Numbered from the stretch's first letter, positions 47,237-56,755 are shown. The stretch is 64,000 bases of DNA from Cyclobacterium amurskyense (GCF_001050135.1 NZ_CP012040.1:4481001-4545000), one strand, 5' to 3'. The notes: a model not told the origin generated them from the letters alone. Made by a program: numbers and translations.

Positions 47237-48709
47237 ATGGTAAAGAAAATTTTCAATAAAATAGCAATAGTTACTTGCTTAACCCTTTTTCTAGTTGCCC
47301 CTGTTGTGGCCTCACAACTATATATAGGGGCTAGGACGGTAGACATTACACCAGAATTGCCTGTTGCCGTTACAGGTCAATTCCATCTTAGGATTGCTGA
47401 AGTAGCGGAAACCCCATTGACAGCAACAGTATTGGTAATGGAAACCAGAGGAAGCTCAGGAGATCTTGCCATCATCGTTTCATGTGATGCCCTGTATATC
47501 CCTACTGATTTGGTTGCACTTGTGAGGCAAAGGGTGAAAAAGCAATTGCCGGAAATAGACGAGAACAAAATTTTCCTCAATGCTACCCATACGCACACAG
47601 CACCTGTTTTAGCACTAGAGGGGGAATATTTGATTCCTAAAACAGGGGTTACTCAGGTCAAGGATTATCGCAAATTCTTTGTGGATAAAGTGAGCACTGC
47701 CATTGTTGAAGCTTGGAGCGACAGGGCTCCAGGATCTGTGGCTTGGGGAATGGGCTATGCTGTGGCAGGTTATAATAGACGAATAGTTTATTCGGATGGT
47801 ACTTCCGGCATGAGTAGTAAAACCAATTTACCTGAATTTAGAAGTTTTGAAGGTTCAGAGGACCACAATGTCAATACATTATTTTTTTGGGATGAAAAGG
47901 GTAAGTTAGTATCCATGGTTGTAGGGGTAGCAAGTCCTTCTCAGGAAGTGGAAGGCCGCTATGCTGTCAATGCAGATTACTGGCATCCGGTACGAGAAGG
48001 CCTTAAGGAAAAATATGGAAAGGATGTGAATGTATTGGGATGGGCCGCTGCTGCAGGTGACATTACGCCCCATATGAGGTACAGAAAAGATGCCGATGAC
48101 AGGATGCGAAACCTGAGAAAGCTTAGCAGAACAGAAGAACTGGCTCGAAGAATAATTCTGGCAGTAGATGAATCTTTTGACGCAGTGTCAGAAGAAAGGC
48201 ATTCAGCGCCCTTGTTTGAGCATCATGTAGAGGAATTGCCATTACCTGAGAGATGGGTCACTGAAAAAAACTATTTGGAAGCTAAAGCTTTTGTCAAAAA
48301 TGCAAAAGAACAAATAGCCGAGGATCCCAAGGCAGCGGATGCACTTTACCGCATGATGAACTGGCAGGAAAGAACGGTGAAACGCTACGAGAAGCAATTG
48401 GAAAACCCAAAACAATTGTATTCAATGGACCTTCATGTAATCAGGTTGGGAGACATCGCCATCTGTACCAATGAATTCGAACTGTTTTCGGACTTTGGCA
48501 TTCGAATGATTGCCAGAAGCAAAGCTTTGCAAACTTTCGTGATACAGCTTGCCGGAAGCTCAGATTGGGGTTCTTATTTACCGACACAGCGTGCCGTAAA
48601 TGGTGGGGCTTATAGTGCAATCATCCATAGCAATATAGTAGGTCCCGAAGGAGGACAGGTATTGGTAGACAGGACCGTGCAGGTGATTGATAAATTGTGG
48701 AACAAATAA
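47237..48709 (+). CDS. Ceramidase-fold hydrolase, tandem paralogue C
   Basis: About 490 aa from the ATG at 47237 (an in-frame TTG at 47222 is unlikely). Signal peptide 1-26 (VVAS), then LYIGARTVDITPELPVAVTGQFHLRIAEVAETPLTA, nearly the same as in B and D. Zinc motif NATHTHTAP (His118, His120); nucleophile loop AAGDITPH with Thr277. GVASPSQ and NADYWHPVREGLKEKYG repeat the subfamily pattern of a proline at the usual zinc histidine and an extra WH. Spacing is 49 bp from B and 24 bp to D, consistent with one transcript and serial duplication. Confidence 0.86.
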   Translation: MVKKIFNKIAIVTCLTLFLVAPVVASQLYIGARTVDITPELPVAVTGQFHLRIAEVAETPLTATVLVMETRGSSGDLAIIVSCDALYIPTDLVALVRQRVKKQLPEIDENKIFLNATHTHTAPVLALEGEYLIPKTGVTQVKDYRKFFVDKVSTAIVEAWSDRAPGSVAWGMGYAVAGYNRRIVYSDGTSGMSSKTNLPEFRSFEGSEDHNVNTLFFWDEKGKLVSMVVGVASPSQEVEGRYAVNADYWHPVREGLKEKYGKDVNVLGWAAAAGDITPHMRYRKDADDRMRNLRKLSRTEELARRIILAVDESFDAVSEERHSAPLFEHHVEELPLPERWVTEKNYLEAKAFVKNAKEQIAEDPKAADALYRMMNWQERTVKRYEKQLENPKQLYSMDLHVIRLGDIAICTNEFELFSDFGIRMIARSKALQTFVIQLAGSSDWGSYLPTQRAVNGGAYSAIIHSNIVGPEGGQVLVDRTVQVIDKLWNK

Positions 48710-48733
48710 GTTAAATAGTTAAACAATAATATT

Positions 48734-50233
48734 ATGGTGAGATTATGTGTGTTACTGGCCATGGCCTTTTGGTTGAATGGGCCATTACAAGCCAATGATC
48801 TGTATCTGGGAGCAGCTACAGCAGACATTAGCCCCGAGTTACCCGTGGCACTTATGGGCCAGTTTCATATGAGAATTGCAGAAACGGCGGACACCCCTTT
48901 GTATGCAGGTATAGTGGCCATTGAATCAAGAGATGGTCAGGCTGGATTGGATACCGCAGTTTTTGTTTCCTGTGACTTGGTGTATATTTCTGCCCGTTTG
49001 CGCCAGGAGCTTAGGGATGAAGTTGCCAAACGAATTCCTGGCTTTAATGTAAACAAAATCATCGTAAGTGCAACCCACACCCATACTGCACCGGTTTTGG
49101 AGGATGATTTGGAAGAATCTTCCTTTATCTACCCTATACCTGAACAAGGAGTGACCAAGGTGAAGGATTACAGGGCATTATTTGTAAGAAATGTAGCAGA
49201 TGGCATTGTTGAAGCTTGGGAAAATCGTAGCAAAGGAAGCGTAACCTGGGGGATGGAACGTACAGCGGTAGGTTACAATCGACGAACGGTCTACAAAGAC
49301 GGTACCAGTGTAATGTATGGGAATACCAACAAAGACGAATTTCAAAACCTTGAAGGTTATGAAGACCATGACATGAATGCTTTGTTCTTCTGGAACGATG
49401 CGGATGAGTTGTTGGCAATGAGTGTAGATGTAGCCTGTCCTGCACAGGAGTTTGAGCATAAAACTACTGTGAATGCAGATTATTGGCATCCAGTAAGAGA
49501 AAAACTAAAAGCGCGCTTTGGAAATGAGGTAAGTGTATTGGGATGGATAGGCGCTGCCGGAGACCAATCACCACATAGTATGTACCGAAAAGCCGGTTTG
49601 GCAAGAATGGAGAAGCTTTCTCAAAAGACCCGTATGGATGACATCGCTGAACGCATTATCAGGGCAGTGGAAAACACCTATGAAATCGTGAAAAATGACC
49701 GTCATAGTAATGTTGCCTTTTTTCACGAAACTGAAAACCTGGAACTTCCTATGCGAATCATCACCGAAGAAGAATACATTGAATCGGAGAAAGTAGTCAA
49801 AGATTGTCAGGATCAAATTGCAGCAGATCCTAGTAAAAAGCCATTGCTTTATGCAAAGATGACTTGGTTTGGAGATGTCTTAAAAAGGTACAAAGCACAG
49901 CAGAAAAATCCTGAAGCGACCTATGCATCAGAGATTCATGTTCTAAGAATTGGAGACGCCGCCATCGCTACCAATCAATTTGAATTGTTTACCGATTATG
50001 GTATCCGCATTCAAGCTAGAAGCAAAGCCATTCAAACCTTTGTCATACAGCTGGCTGGCCCGGGCACCTATTTACCTACCGAAAAGGCCATTGCTGGTGG
50101 AGGCTATAGTGCAGTTTGCCAAAGTAATGTAGTTGGTGCTGAAGGCGGGCAACTTTTAGTTGATCGTACCATCGAAATTATAGATAGTTTTTGGGAGGAA
50201 AAAGAGGAAGTTCGCCTAAAGAAAAAATTATAA
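48734..50233 (+). CDS. Ceramidase-fold hydrolase, tandem paralogue D
   Basis: A 499-aa exported protein, signal peptide 1-20 (LQA), then NDLYLGAATADISPELPVALMGQFHMRIAETADTPL. Zinc motif SATHTHTAP (His115, His117); nucleophile loop AAGDQSPH with Ser279 retained. DVACPAQ replaces the second zinc histidine region, followed by NADYWHPVREKL. The C-terminus ends in a short lysine/glutamate-rich tail (EEKEEVRLKKKL) not seen in the others. It is the last of the tandem four and is followed after 50 bp by the PVC-type haem protein gene. Substrate unknown. Confidence 0.86.
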   Translation: MVRLCVLLAMAFWLNGPLQANDLYLGAATADISPELPVALMGQFHMRIAETADTPLYAGIVAIESRDGQAGLDTAVFVSCDLVYISARLRQELRDEVAKRIPGFNVNKIIVSATHTHTAPVLEDDLEESSFIYPIPEQGVTKVKDYRALFVRNVADGIVEAWENRSKGSVTWGMERTAVGYNRRTVYKDGTSVMYGNTNKDEFQNLEGYEDHDMNALFFWNDADELLAMSVDVACPAQEFEHKTTVNADYWHPVREKLKARFGNEVSVLGWIGAAGDQSPHSMYRKAGLARMEKLSQKTRMDDIAERIIRAVENTYEIVKNDRHSNVAFFHETENLELPMRIITEEEYIESEKVVKDCQDQIAADPSKKPLLYAKMTWFGDVLKRYKAQQKNPEATYASEIHVLRIGDAAIATNQFELFTDYGIRIQARSKAIQTFVIQLAGPGTYLPTEKAIAGGGYSAVCQSNVVGAEGGQLLVDRTIEIIDSFWEEKEEVRLKKKL

Positions 50234-50283
50234 GTTCATCCATCTACAAACCTTAGCCAATGGAGCTTTTACCCTAATAAATA

Positions 50284-53200
50284 ATGAAACAAACAATACT
50301 TAGTAATACGTTTACTTTTTTATGCCTTACCGCTGTCTGCTGCCTGCCTGGTTGTGGAGAGAAAGGGGCCAATTCGGCTTCAGATGGATCCATTGCTCCA
50401 GAGGATGCTATTGCTTCTTTTGAGCTTGCACCTGGTTTTCAAATGGAGATAATAGCCAATGAACCCATGGTAATGGATCCCGTGGACATGGAAATAGATG
50501 AATTTGGGAGAATGTACGTGGTGGAAATGCCAGGATACCCCATTGATAAAAGTGGTACCGGAAGGATCGCATTGTTGTCCGATACAGATGAAGATGGGGT
50601 AATGGACCAGCGAACAATCTTCGCGGACAACCTGGTATTGCCTAATGGTATTTTGAGATGGAAAAAGGGAGTTTTGGTAACAGATGCCCCAGATGTTTTG
50701 TACTTGGAAGATACCGATGGGGACGGGGTGGCTGATATTCGGGAAACCATAATGACCGGATTCTCCTTGTCCAATCCACATGTAAATGTCAACAATCCTG
50801 TTTATGGAATAGACAATTGGATCCATTTATCTCACCTGGGGCATATTGGTACAAGAAAATATGAGGCTGAGTTTGGTGACAAAGGTTCCGCCATTGTTTT
50901 TCCCAACACCCCTGAAGGTACAGAACTACCTAAAAATGCCAATGGCCATTCTGTTAGATTTAAACCTGATATTCAGGTGGCAGAGTTGGCTTCCACACGT
51001 TCCCAGTTTGGCCATACCTTTGACCGTTGGGGGAGGTATTTATTGACACACAATCAAAACCATATTTACCACGAAGTCATTGCCGCACCTTACCTTTCCC
51101 GAAACCCAGGCTTACTCGTTTCCAACGCAAGTGAATCCATCTCGGATCATGGAAAGGAAACAGAAGTCTTTCAAATAACCACTAACCCAGATCGTCAGCT
51201 TTTTACCCCAGTTGGGCTGACGACTTCTTCCAGTGGTATTACGGCCTATCTTGGCGGTGCGTTTGCAGCCCCATTTGACAAGGCAGTTTTTGTGGCTGAA
51301 TCCGTGAGTAACTTGGTGCATGTGGATATTTTGAAGGAGAAAGGGGCTACTTTCGTTGCCGAAAGGTTGAGAGATAACAAAGAATTTTTGGCCTCAAAAG
51401 ATTCTTGGTCCAGACCAGTAAACATGTATGTAGGCCCTGATGGTGCATTGTATGTGTTGGATTATTATCGTAGAATTATTGAGCATCCCGAGTGGATGTC
51501 TGATGAAGCTGTTGCTGCTGGTGGGCTTTCTGATGGAGTAGGGATGGGGAGAATTTTTAGAATTACCCCCGAGGGAGCTGGAAAAGCAGATTGGTCTTCA
51601 GGTTTAACATTAGGCAAGGAAAGTCCTCAGGAATGGGTTCAACATCTTGCCAGTAAAAACAATTGGTGGAGAAACAATGCGCAAAGACTCTTGGTTACCG
51701 CCCAAAGTCAGGAGGTAATTCCAGATTTGGAAAAGATGGCCAAAAATCAAGATTCGGCCGAAGGACGATTGCATGCTTTGTGGACTTTAGAGGGTTTGAA
51801 AGGCCTAAGTACTGAGCTTATCATCGATGCGCTAAATGATCCTGAAGCAGGTGTTAGGGAAAATGCCATCAAGCTTGCTGAAATGCACCTCAGCGAATCC
51901 AATGATTTAATTACCGAATTATTAAAATTAAAAACAGACCCCAATGCCAGGGTAAGGTTTCAACTACTCTGTACCTTAGGATTTATTGATACCCCTGAAG
52001 CGACGAAAGTTGCTGAAGAATTGCTGTTTCAGGACTTGTCAGATGAATGGGTTCAGATAGCAGCCCTGTCGGCATCTTCCTCTCAAAACATGCCTTTGCT
52101 TCGCACAGTGCTCAGCCGTTTTGACAAGGATCAACCTGCTTATGGTAGTCTGATTAGGCGATTAACGGCCATGATTACTGCAAATGAAAATGATGGAGAA
52201 GCAGAAAACATGCTGCAAAAAGCCCTGGACTTATCAGGAAATAAAGGATGGGAAGCCGCAGTGCTGAATGGCATAGCCGATGGTGTCAAACGAAATGAAG
52301 AGAATGAGGAGATTTTGACAAATTATCTGGATAAAATTGTACTGGCCTTTTTTGAGCACCCGGATGCTAAGCTTAGAAAATCTGCTTTGAACTTGATTAA
52401 AACCTTGGATTTCAAGGACGAGAACTTGCTTCAAGCCAGCATGGACAAAGCCATGGCTATAGCTACTGATCAGTCTATTCCTGAGAGCCGAAGAGCAGAA
52501 GTCTTAAGGTTCTTACCAGAGGGAAATGTAAGCCCTTATGCCGGACAGTTAAAAGGAATTATTGCTACTACTGAACCGATTGTATTGCAAATCGCAGCCA
52601 TGCAAGCCTTGGGGAATATTAAAGGAACAGAAGTGCCTGAATATGTTCTTGCCAAATGGAATTCCCTGACCCCTGAAATAAGGGATGTTGCATTGGGAAC
52701 CTTTATGAGCGAATCCGAGCGGGTCAAATTATTGCTTGAGGCGCTAAAAGATGGTGAAATTCCCACAGCAGCGATTGGCTGGAAAATGAGGGTAAGGCTT
52801 ATGAACAATGGTGATGAAGCCACGCGTAATTTTGCAAGAGAACTATTGACTAAGGATGAAGGAGAGGAAATCAATAAGCGGTACCAGAAGGCTTTGGAAA
52901 TAAATGGAGATCCTATTGCCGGAAAATCAGTGTACATAGAAAATTGTGCCCTTTGCCACCAATTTAGAGGAAAAAGTGGAGTGGCTTTTGGACCTGATCT
53001 TGGAACATTGCACAACTGGCATCCAAAAGACCTTATGGCCAATATTCTGGATCCCAATTTATCTATCGCTCCAGGCTTTGATTTATGGGAAGTGATGCTT
53101 AAAGATGGAGAAACCATACAGGGGATGATCATGAATGAAACTTCAGCGGCGATAAGTCTAAGGATTTCCCCAGGTGTAGAAAAAACCATAAACAGGCAGG

Positions 53201-53310
53201 ACATAGAATCCATAACAGGAATGCAACTGTCGTTGATGCCAGGCTTGGCTGAACAGCTCGACCAGCAAAAAATCGCTGACCTGATGGCCTTTATTAGAAA
53301 TTCAGAATAA
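50284..53310 (+). CDS. PVC-type haem-binding (CxxCH) dehydrogenase-like lipoprotein
   Basis: A 1008-aa lipoprotein (LPGC, Cys24). The N-terminal propeller (about 45-435) has FELAPGFQMEIIANEPMVMDPVDMEIDE, YVVEMPGYP and DGALYVLDYYRRIIEHPEWM, as in the TIGR02604-type N-terminal domain, with acidic loops such as SDTDEDGVMD and EDTDGDGVAD. HEAT-like helical repeats fill about 460-860. The C-terminal cytochrome c carries CALCHQ (Cys888) with FGPDLGTLHNWHPKDLMANILDPN, matching the TIGR02603-type haem domain. It is the second such protein in the window and is embedded in the ceramidase-fold operon. An electron-transferring sugar oxidation role is suspected but unproven. Confidence 0.92.
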   Translation: MKQTILSNTFTFLCLTAVCCLPGCGEKGANSASDGSIAPEDAIASFELAPGFQMEIIANEPMVMDPVDMEIDEFGRMYVVEMPGYPIDKSGTGRIALLSDTDEDGVMDQRTIFADNLVLPNGILRWKKGVLVTDAPDVLYLEDTDGDGVADIRETIMTGFSLSNPHVNVNNPVYGIDNWIHLSHLGHIGTRKYEAEFGDKGSAIVFPNTPEGTELPKNANGHSVRFKPDIQVAELASTRSQFGHTFDRWGRYLLTHNQNHIYHEVIAAPYLSRNPGLLVSNASESISDHGKETEVFQITTNPDRQLFTPVGLTTSSSGITAYLGGAFAAPFDKAVFVAESVSNLVHVDILKEKGATFVAERLRDNKEFLASKDSWSRPVNMYVGPDGALYVLDYYRRIIEHPEWMSDEAVAAGGLSDGVGMGRIFRITPEGAGKADWSSGLTLGKESPQEWVQHLASKNNWWRNNAQRLLVTAQSQEVIPDLEKMAKNQDSAEGRLHALWTLEGLKGLSTELIIDALNDPEAGVRENAIKLAEMHLSESNDLITELLKLKTDPNARVRFQLLCTLGFIDTPEATKVAEELLFQDLSDEWVQIAALSASSSQNMPLLRTVLSRFDKDQPAYGSLIRRLTAMITANENDGEAENMLQKALDLSGNKGWEAAVLNGIADGVKRNEENEEILTNYLDKIVLAFFEHPDAKLRKSALNLIKTLDFKDENLLQASMDKAMAIATDQSIPESRRAEVLRFLPEGNVSPYAGQLKGIIATTEPIVLQIAAMQALGNIKGTEVPEYVLAKWNSLTPEIRDVALGTFMSESERVKLLLEALKDGEIPTAAIGWKMRVRLMNNGDEATRNFARELLTKDEGEEINKRYQKALEINGDPIAGKSVYIENCALCHQFRGKSGVAFGPDLGTLHNWHPKDLMANILDPNLSIAPGFDLWEVMLKDGETIQGMIMNETSAAISLRISPGVEKTINRQDIESITGMQLSLMPGLAEQLDQQKIADLMAFIRNSE

Positions 53311-53347
53311 AGAGAAAATTTATACATCATTAGTAAAATAGAAGACT

Positions 53348-54196
53348 ATGTTAAAAAAATATTGGGTGTTTATGGCTTTGCCAGTACTCTTGCTTGGTTT
53401 GGCAAGCATGGTGAAAAATCCTGCACAGGAATGGTCAGTTAGAAAAAGTGACTGGAACATCGGCGTGGCCTTGTATTCCTTCAATAGGTTTCCTTTTCCT
53501 ACCACATTGGAAAAGGCAAAAACTGCGGGAGTAAAATTTGTGGAAGGCTTTGATTTTCACAAGTTAGGTTCAGATTTTGGTGATAAAACCATGAATGAAC
53601 TGGTACCTTCAGATGCGAAAAAAGTTAGAAAACTTTTGAAGCAGAATGGGTTGAAGATGAAATCCATGTATGTGGGCAAAGCACAAGACAAAGAAGGTTG
53701 GGAAAAAGCTTTTGAGTTGGCTAAATCCTTGAAAATTGAATACCTGGTAGCTGAACCTAAAAGAGAGCATTGGGACATGGTGGATAAACTTGCCGGAGAG
53801 TATAAGATCAAAATAGCCTTGCACCAGCATTCAAGGGAGGCCGGAAGTATTTACTGGCATCCGGATTCAGTCCTATCCGCCATCAAGAACCATCCGAATT
53901 TCGGGGCCTGTGGAGATTTGGGACATTGGACTAGAAGTGGTCTTGAAGCTGTAGAAAGCCTTAAAAAGCTGGAAGGCCATTTGATCAGCATTCACCTTAA
54001 GGACCTTGATGCTTCCAAACAATCCGCTAAGGATGTGATGGTAGGTGAAGGAGTGATTGACTTTGAAGGTGTGGTTCAAGAGCTTCAAAGGCAGCGATTT
54101 GATGGGGAAGTCTATGCGGAATGTGAACATAAAATGGAGGATAATCTTGAAGATGTCACCCATGCTGTCAAGTATTTTGGCAACCTGACTCCTTGA
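53348..54196 (+). CDS. Exported sugar phosphate isomerase/epimerase-like TIM barrel
   Basis: A 282-aa xylose-isomerase-like TIM-barrel protein with a Sec-type signal (1-20, possibly uncleaved). Core segments are NIGVALYSFNRFPFPTTLEKAKTAG, LKIEYLVAEPKREHWDMVDKLA, KIALHQHSREAGSIYWHPDSV, FGACGDLGHWTRSGLEAVESL and VYAECEHK; His, Asp, His and Glu at these strand ends are the likely metal ligands. Exported members of this family occur with Gfo/Idh/MocA enzymes in 3-keto-glycoside pathways. The next gene encodes a related barrel 25 bp downstream. The specific reaction cannot be assigned. Confidence 0.88.
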   Translation: MLKKYWVFMALPVLLLGLASMVKNPAQEWSVRKSDWNIGVALYSFNRFPFPTTLEKAKTAGVKFVEGFDFHKLGSDFGDKTMNELVPSDAKKVRKLLKQNGLKMKSMYVGKAQDKEGWEKAFELAKSLKIEYLVAEPKREHWDMVDKLAGEYKIKIALHQHSREAGSIYWHPDSVLSAIKNHPNFGACGDLGHWTRSGLEAVESLKKLEGHLISIHLKDLDASKQSAKDVMVGEGVIDFEGVVQELQRQRFDGEVYAECEHKMEDNLEDVTHAVKYFGNLTP

Positions 54197-54221
54197 TTTA
54201 AACCCAAAATAAACCAATACT

Positions 54222-55136
54222 ATGAAACGGAGAACTTTTTTTAAGAATAGCCTTGTTGCAGGTGCCGCTACTTTTGCGGGGCTTAGTTTGCCATTAGGTA
54301 GAGAAGCTGTAGCAAAGGCCAGTCCTTTTAATATGAAATTTTCACCCGATTTTGGGCTGTTTGCCGATGTGGCCGGAAAGGCGCCGGAAGACCAGATAAG
54401 GTGGGGGCATGACAATGGATTTCACGCATGGGAATGCACCTTTTTGCAAAGACGTCCATTGGAAGAACAAAACAAGATCAGTAACACCCTCCAAAAACTG
54501 GGGATGGATTTCGGACAGTTTGTAGGGACCATGGATTTCAAGCAGGTAACCTTTGCTGGACGGGATGAAAGCATCAGAGACAATGTGCTTAAAGAAGTCA
54601 GGGCTTCTGTGGAAGTTGCCAAGCGGATGAACACCAAATTTATTCACAATGTACTTGGAATGGCTGATCCAAGATTACCCTGGGACTTTCAATTGGCCAA
54701 TGCCACAGAGCTCTTGAAGCGGGTTGCCGAAATCTACGAACCCCATGGATTGGTAATGGTAATGGAAACCATGAACCATAAAATAAACCATCCTGGCATG
54801 TTTCTACATTCTTTGCCACAGTCCTATGCCATGGCCAAGGCTGTGGATAGTCCTAGTGTGAAATTACTTTGTGACGTGTACCATGTGCAGATTCAGGAAG
54901 GGAATTTAATACCTAGCATTGATTATGCCTGGGATCAAATTGCCTATTTTCAGATAGGTGACACACCTGGTCGTTTTGAACCCATGTCTGGGGAAATCAA
55001 TTACAAAAATTTATTGCAACATATCTGGGACAAAGGATATAGAGGCTTTTTAGGCCTTGAACATAGTTCTAGAATGCCAGGAAAAGCTGGCGATTTGGCT
55101 GTTCTGGAAGCCTACAAACAAGTTGACCCATCTTAA
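54222..55136 (+). CDS. TAT-exported hydroxypyruvate isomerase-like TIM barrel
   Basis: A 304-aa protein with a twin-arginine signal (MKRRTFFKNSLVAGAATF). The TIM barrel resembles hydroxypyruvate isomerase/AP-endonuclease-2 family proteins: GHDNGFHAWECTFL, VMVMETMNHKINHPGMFL, KLLCDVYHVQIQEGNLI, AYFQIGDTPGRFEPMSGEINY and GFLGLEHSSRMPG. Glu, Asp, Gln and Glu at strand ends match the usual metal-binding and catalytic positions. TAT export points to folding with a metal in the cytoplasm before export. It lies between the first TIM barrel and ceramidase-fold paralogue E (13 bp gap), in one operon. Confidence 0.88.
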   Translation: MKRRTFFKNSLVAGAATFAGLSLPLGREAVAKASPFNMKFSPDFGLFADVAGKAPEDQIRWGHDNGFHAWECTFLQRRPLEEQNKISNTLQKLGMDFGQFVGTMDFKQVTFAGRDESIRDNVLKEVRASVEVAKRMNTKFIHNVLGMADPRLPWDFQLANATELLKRVAEIYEPHGLVMVMETMNHKINHPGMFLHSLPQSYAMAKAVDSPSVKLLCDVYHVQIQEGNLIPSIDYAWDQIAYFQIGDTPGRFEPMSGEINYKNLLQHIWDKGYRGFLGLEHSSRMPGKAGDLAVLEAYKQVDPS

Positions 55137-55149
55137 ATATTAATAAGCT

Positions 55150-56640
55150 ATGAAAAAGATTCTATCAAAAGATTTTATGCTGTTCGGGAGGAACATAAGG
55201 CTACACGGATTGACCATTTGTATGGTGTTTTTGACCTACATGGTTTGTGTCCCCGCATTTTCTCAAGGGAATAGGTCCTTCCAGGCAGGAGCCCACAAGA
55301 GTAATATTACCCCTAAATTAGGTGGCCCAATCATTGGGAATTGGAATTCCCCTCCTGCAGAATACGTACATGATGAATTGTATGCCCGAAGTATTGTTAT
55401 GGATGATGGTGAAACCAAATTGGTAGTGGTAACTGTGGACAATGTAGGGGTCGATCAAAAGGTTTTTGATGCAGCCAAGCAAACCATTGAGGAAGCTACT
55501 GGCATTCCTGCATCACATGTCCTAATTGCTTCTACCCATACCCATTCGGCCACAAGTGCCAGGGGAGTAGGAGACAAAGGGAGAGAATGGCATGCTGATG
55601 AGCCATTAGATGAATACCAATCCTTTATGGCTTCCAGAATTTCAGATGGAGTACAAATCGCTTTAAGAAACCTTGAGCCTGCTAAGATAGGTTGGGGGTC
55701 GGTGGATGTTCCCCAGCATGTATTCAACAGAAGGTGGAAAATGAAACCAGGTACACCTGTGCCAAATCCTTTGGGTGGTACTGATATTGCCAAAATGAAT
55801 CCAGGCGTAGGTAACCCAGACCTTTTGGAGCCTGCTGGTCCTACAGATCCGGAAGTATCCTACATATCCATTCAAGCAATAGATGGAAGACCTTTGGCTT
55901 TACTTGCCAATTATTCCCTTCATTATGTGGGAGGTGTTCCTAAGGGGCATATCTCTGCAGATTATTTTGGTATGTTTGCTGACAAAATACAGGAATTACT
56001 GGGCGCTGACCGTCAGAATCCGGGCTTTGTTGCCATGATGTCCAATGGTACTTCAGGCGACATTAACAATATCAACTTTCGTGGACCTAATGTAAAGCAT
56101 CCTCCCTATGGTAAGATGAAGGTGGTGGCTGATGATGTAGCGAATGCAGTGATGAAAGGTTATCAGGATATCAGCTATCAGGATTGGGTACCATTAAGTG
56201 CCAAACAAGCTCAATTAAAACTAAAGGTACGTAGACCTAGTCCCGAATTGGCCAAGTTTGTTGAGGAAGTAAATGCCAGACCAGAGTCAGTAAAAGGAAG
56301 GCATAGCCTTGAAAAAACCTATGCCAAGCGGATTAAGCAGATGGAAACTTTCCCGGATGATATTGATGTAATTATTCAAGCTTTTAAAATTGGAGACTTA
56401 AGTATTGGCGCCATACCTTTTGAGACCTTTGTAGAGATAGGCTTAGAGTTGAAACAAAAAAGTCCAATGAAAGATCATTTTACCATAGCCTTGGCCAATG
56501 GTCTTTATGGTTATCTTCCTACCCCTGCTCAACATAAATTGGGAGGTTATGAAACCTGGCTTTCCACCAATAGGGTAGAAGAAGTAGCTTCTGACAAGAT
56601 TATTGCACAGTTATTGGATATTTTTAACGATTTGAAATAA
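55150..56640 (+). CDS. Ceramidase-fold hydrolase, paralogue E
   Basis: A 496-aa exported protein (signal about 1-39, ending AFSQ), then FQAGAHKSNITPKLGGPIIGNW. The zinc motif is ASTHTHSATSARG (His130, His132), and the second ligand region NYSLHYVG...KGHISADYFG keeps a histidine, as in paralogue F and unlike A-D. The nucleophile loop is TSGDINNIN: Asn306 replaces the usual serine/threonine. It is therefore either inactive in the classical way or uses another residue (Ser302 precedes the GD). It is the last gene of the operon and is followed by a strong terminator. Confidence 0.85.
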   Translation: MKKILSKDFMLFGRNIRLHGLTICMVFLTYMVCVPAFSQGNRSFQAGAHKSNITPKLGGPIIGNWNSPPAEYVHDELYARSIVMDDGETKLVVVTVDNVGVDQKVFDAAKQTIEEATGIPASHVLIASTHTHSATSARGVGDKGREWHADEPLDEYQSFMASRISDGVQIALRNLEPAKIGWGSVDVPQHVFNRRWKMKPGTPVPNPLGGTDIAKMNPGVGNPDLLEPAGPTDPEVSYISIQAIDGRPLALLANYSLHYVGGVPKGHISADYFGMFADKIQELLGADRQNPGFVAMMSNGTSGDINNINFRGPNVKHPPYGKMKVVADDVANAVMKGYQDISYQDWVPLSAKQAQLKLKVRRPSPELAKFVEEVNARPESVKGRHSLEKTYAKRIKQMETFPDDIDVIIQAFKIGDLSIGAIPFETFVEIGLELKQKSPMKDHFTIALANGLYGYLPTPAQHKLGGYETWLSTNRVEEVASDKIIAQLLDIFNDLK

Positions 56641-56713
56641 GGATATATAAGACATGGATTTAGTCTAGTCTTTTAGATTTAATTCTGAAGCCATGTTATT
56701 TTACTTAAAAGAG

Positions 56714-56755
56714 CTTCAGCACAGAGGGATTTTCTCCTTGTGGTGAAGTTTTTTT
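56714..56755 (+). terminator. Intrinsic terminator of ceramidase-fold operon
   Basis: CTTCAGCACA (56714-56723) pairs with TGTGGTGAAG (56739-56748) with one G/G mismatch, followed by seven T residues. It lies 74 bp after the stop of paralogue E and before the transposase gene. Confidence 0.85.
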
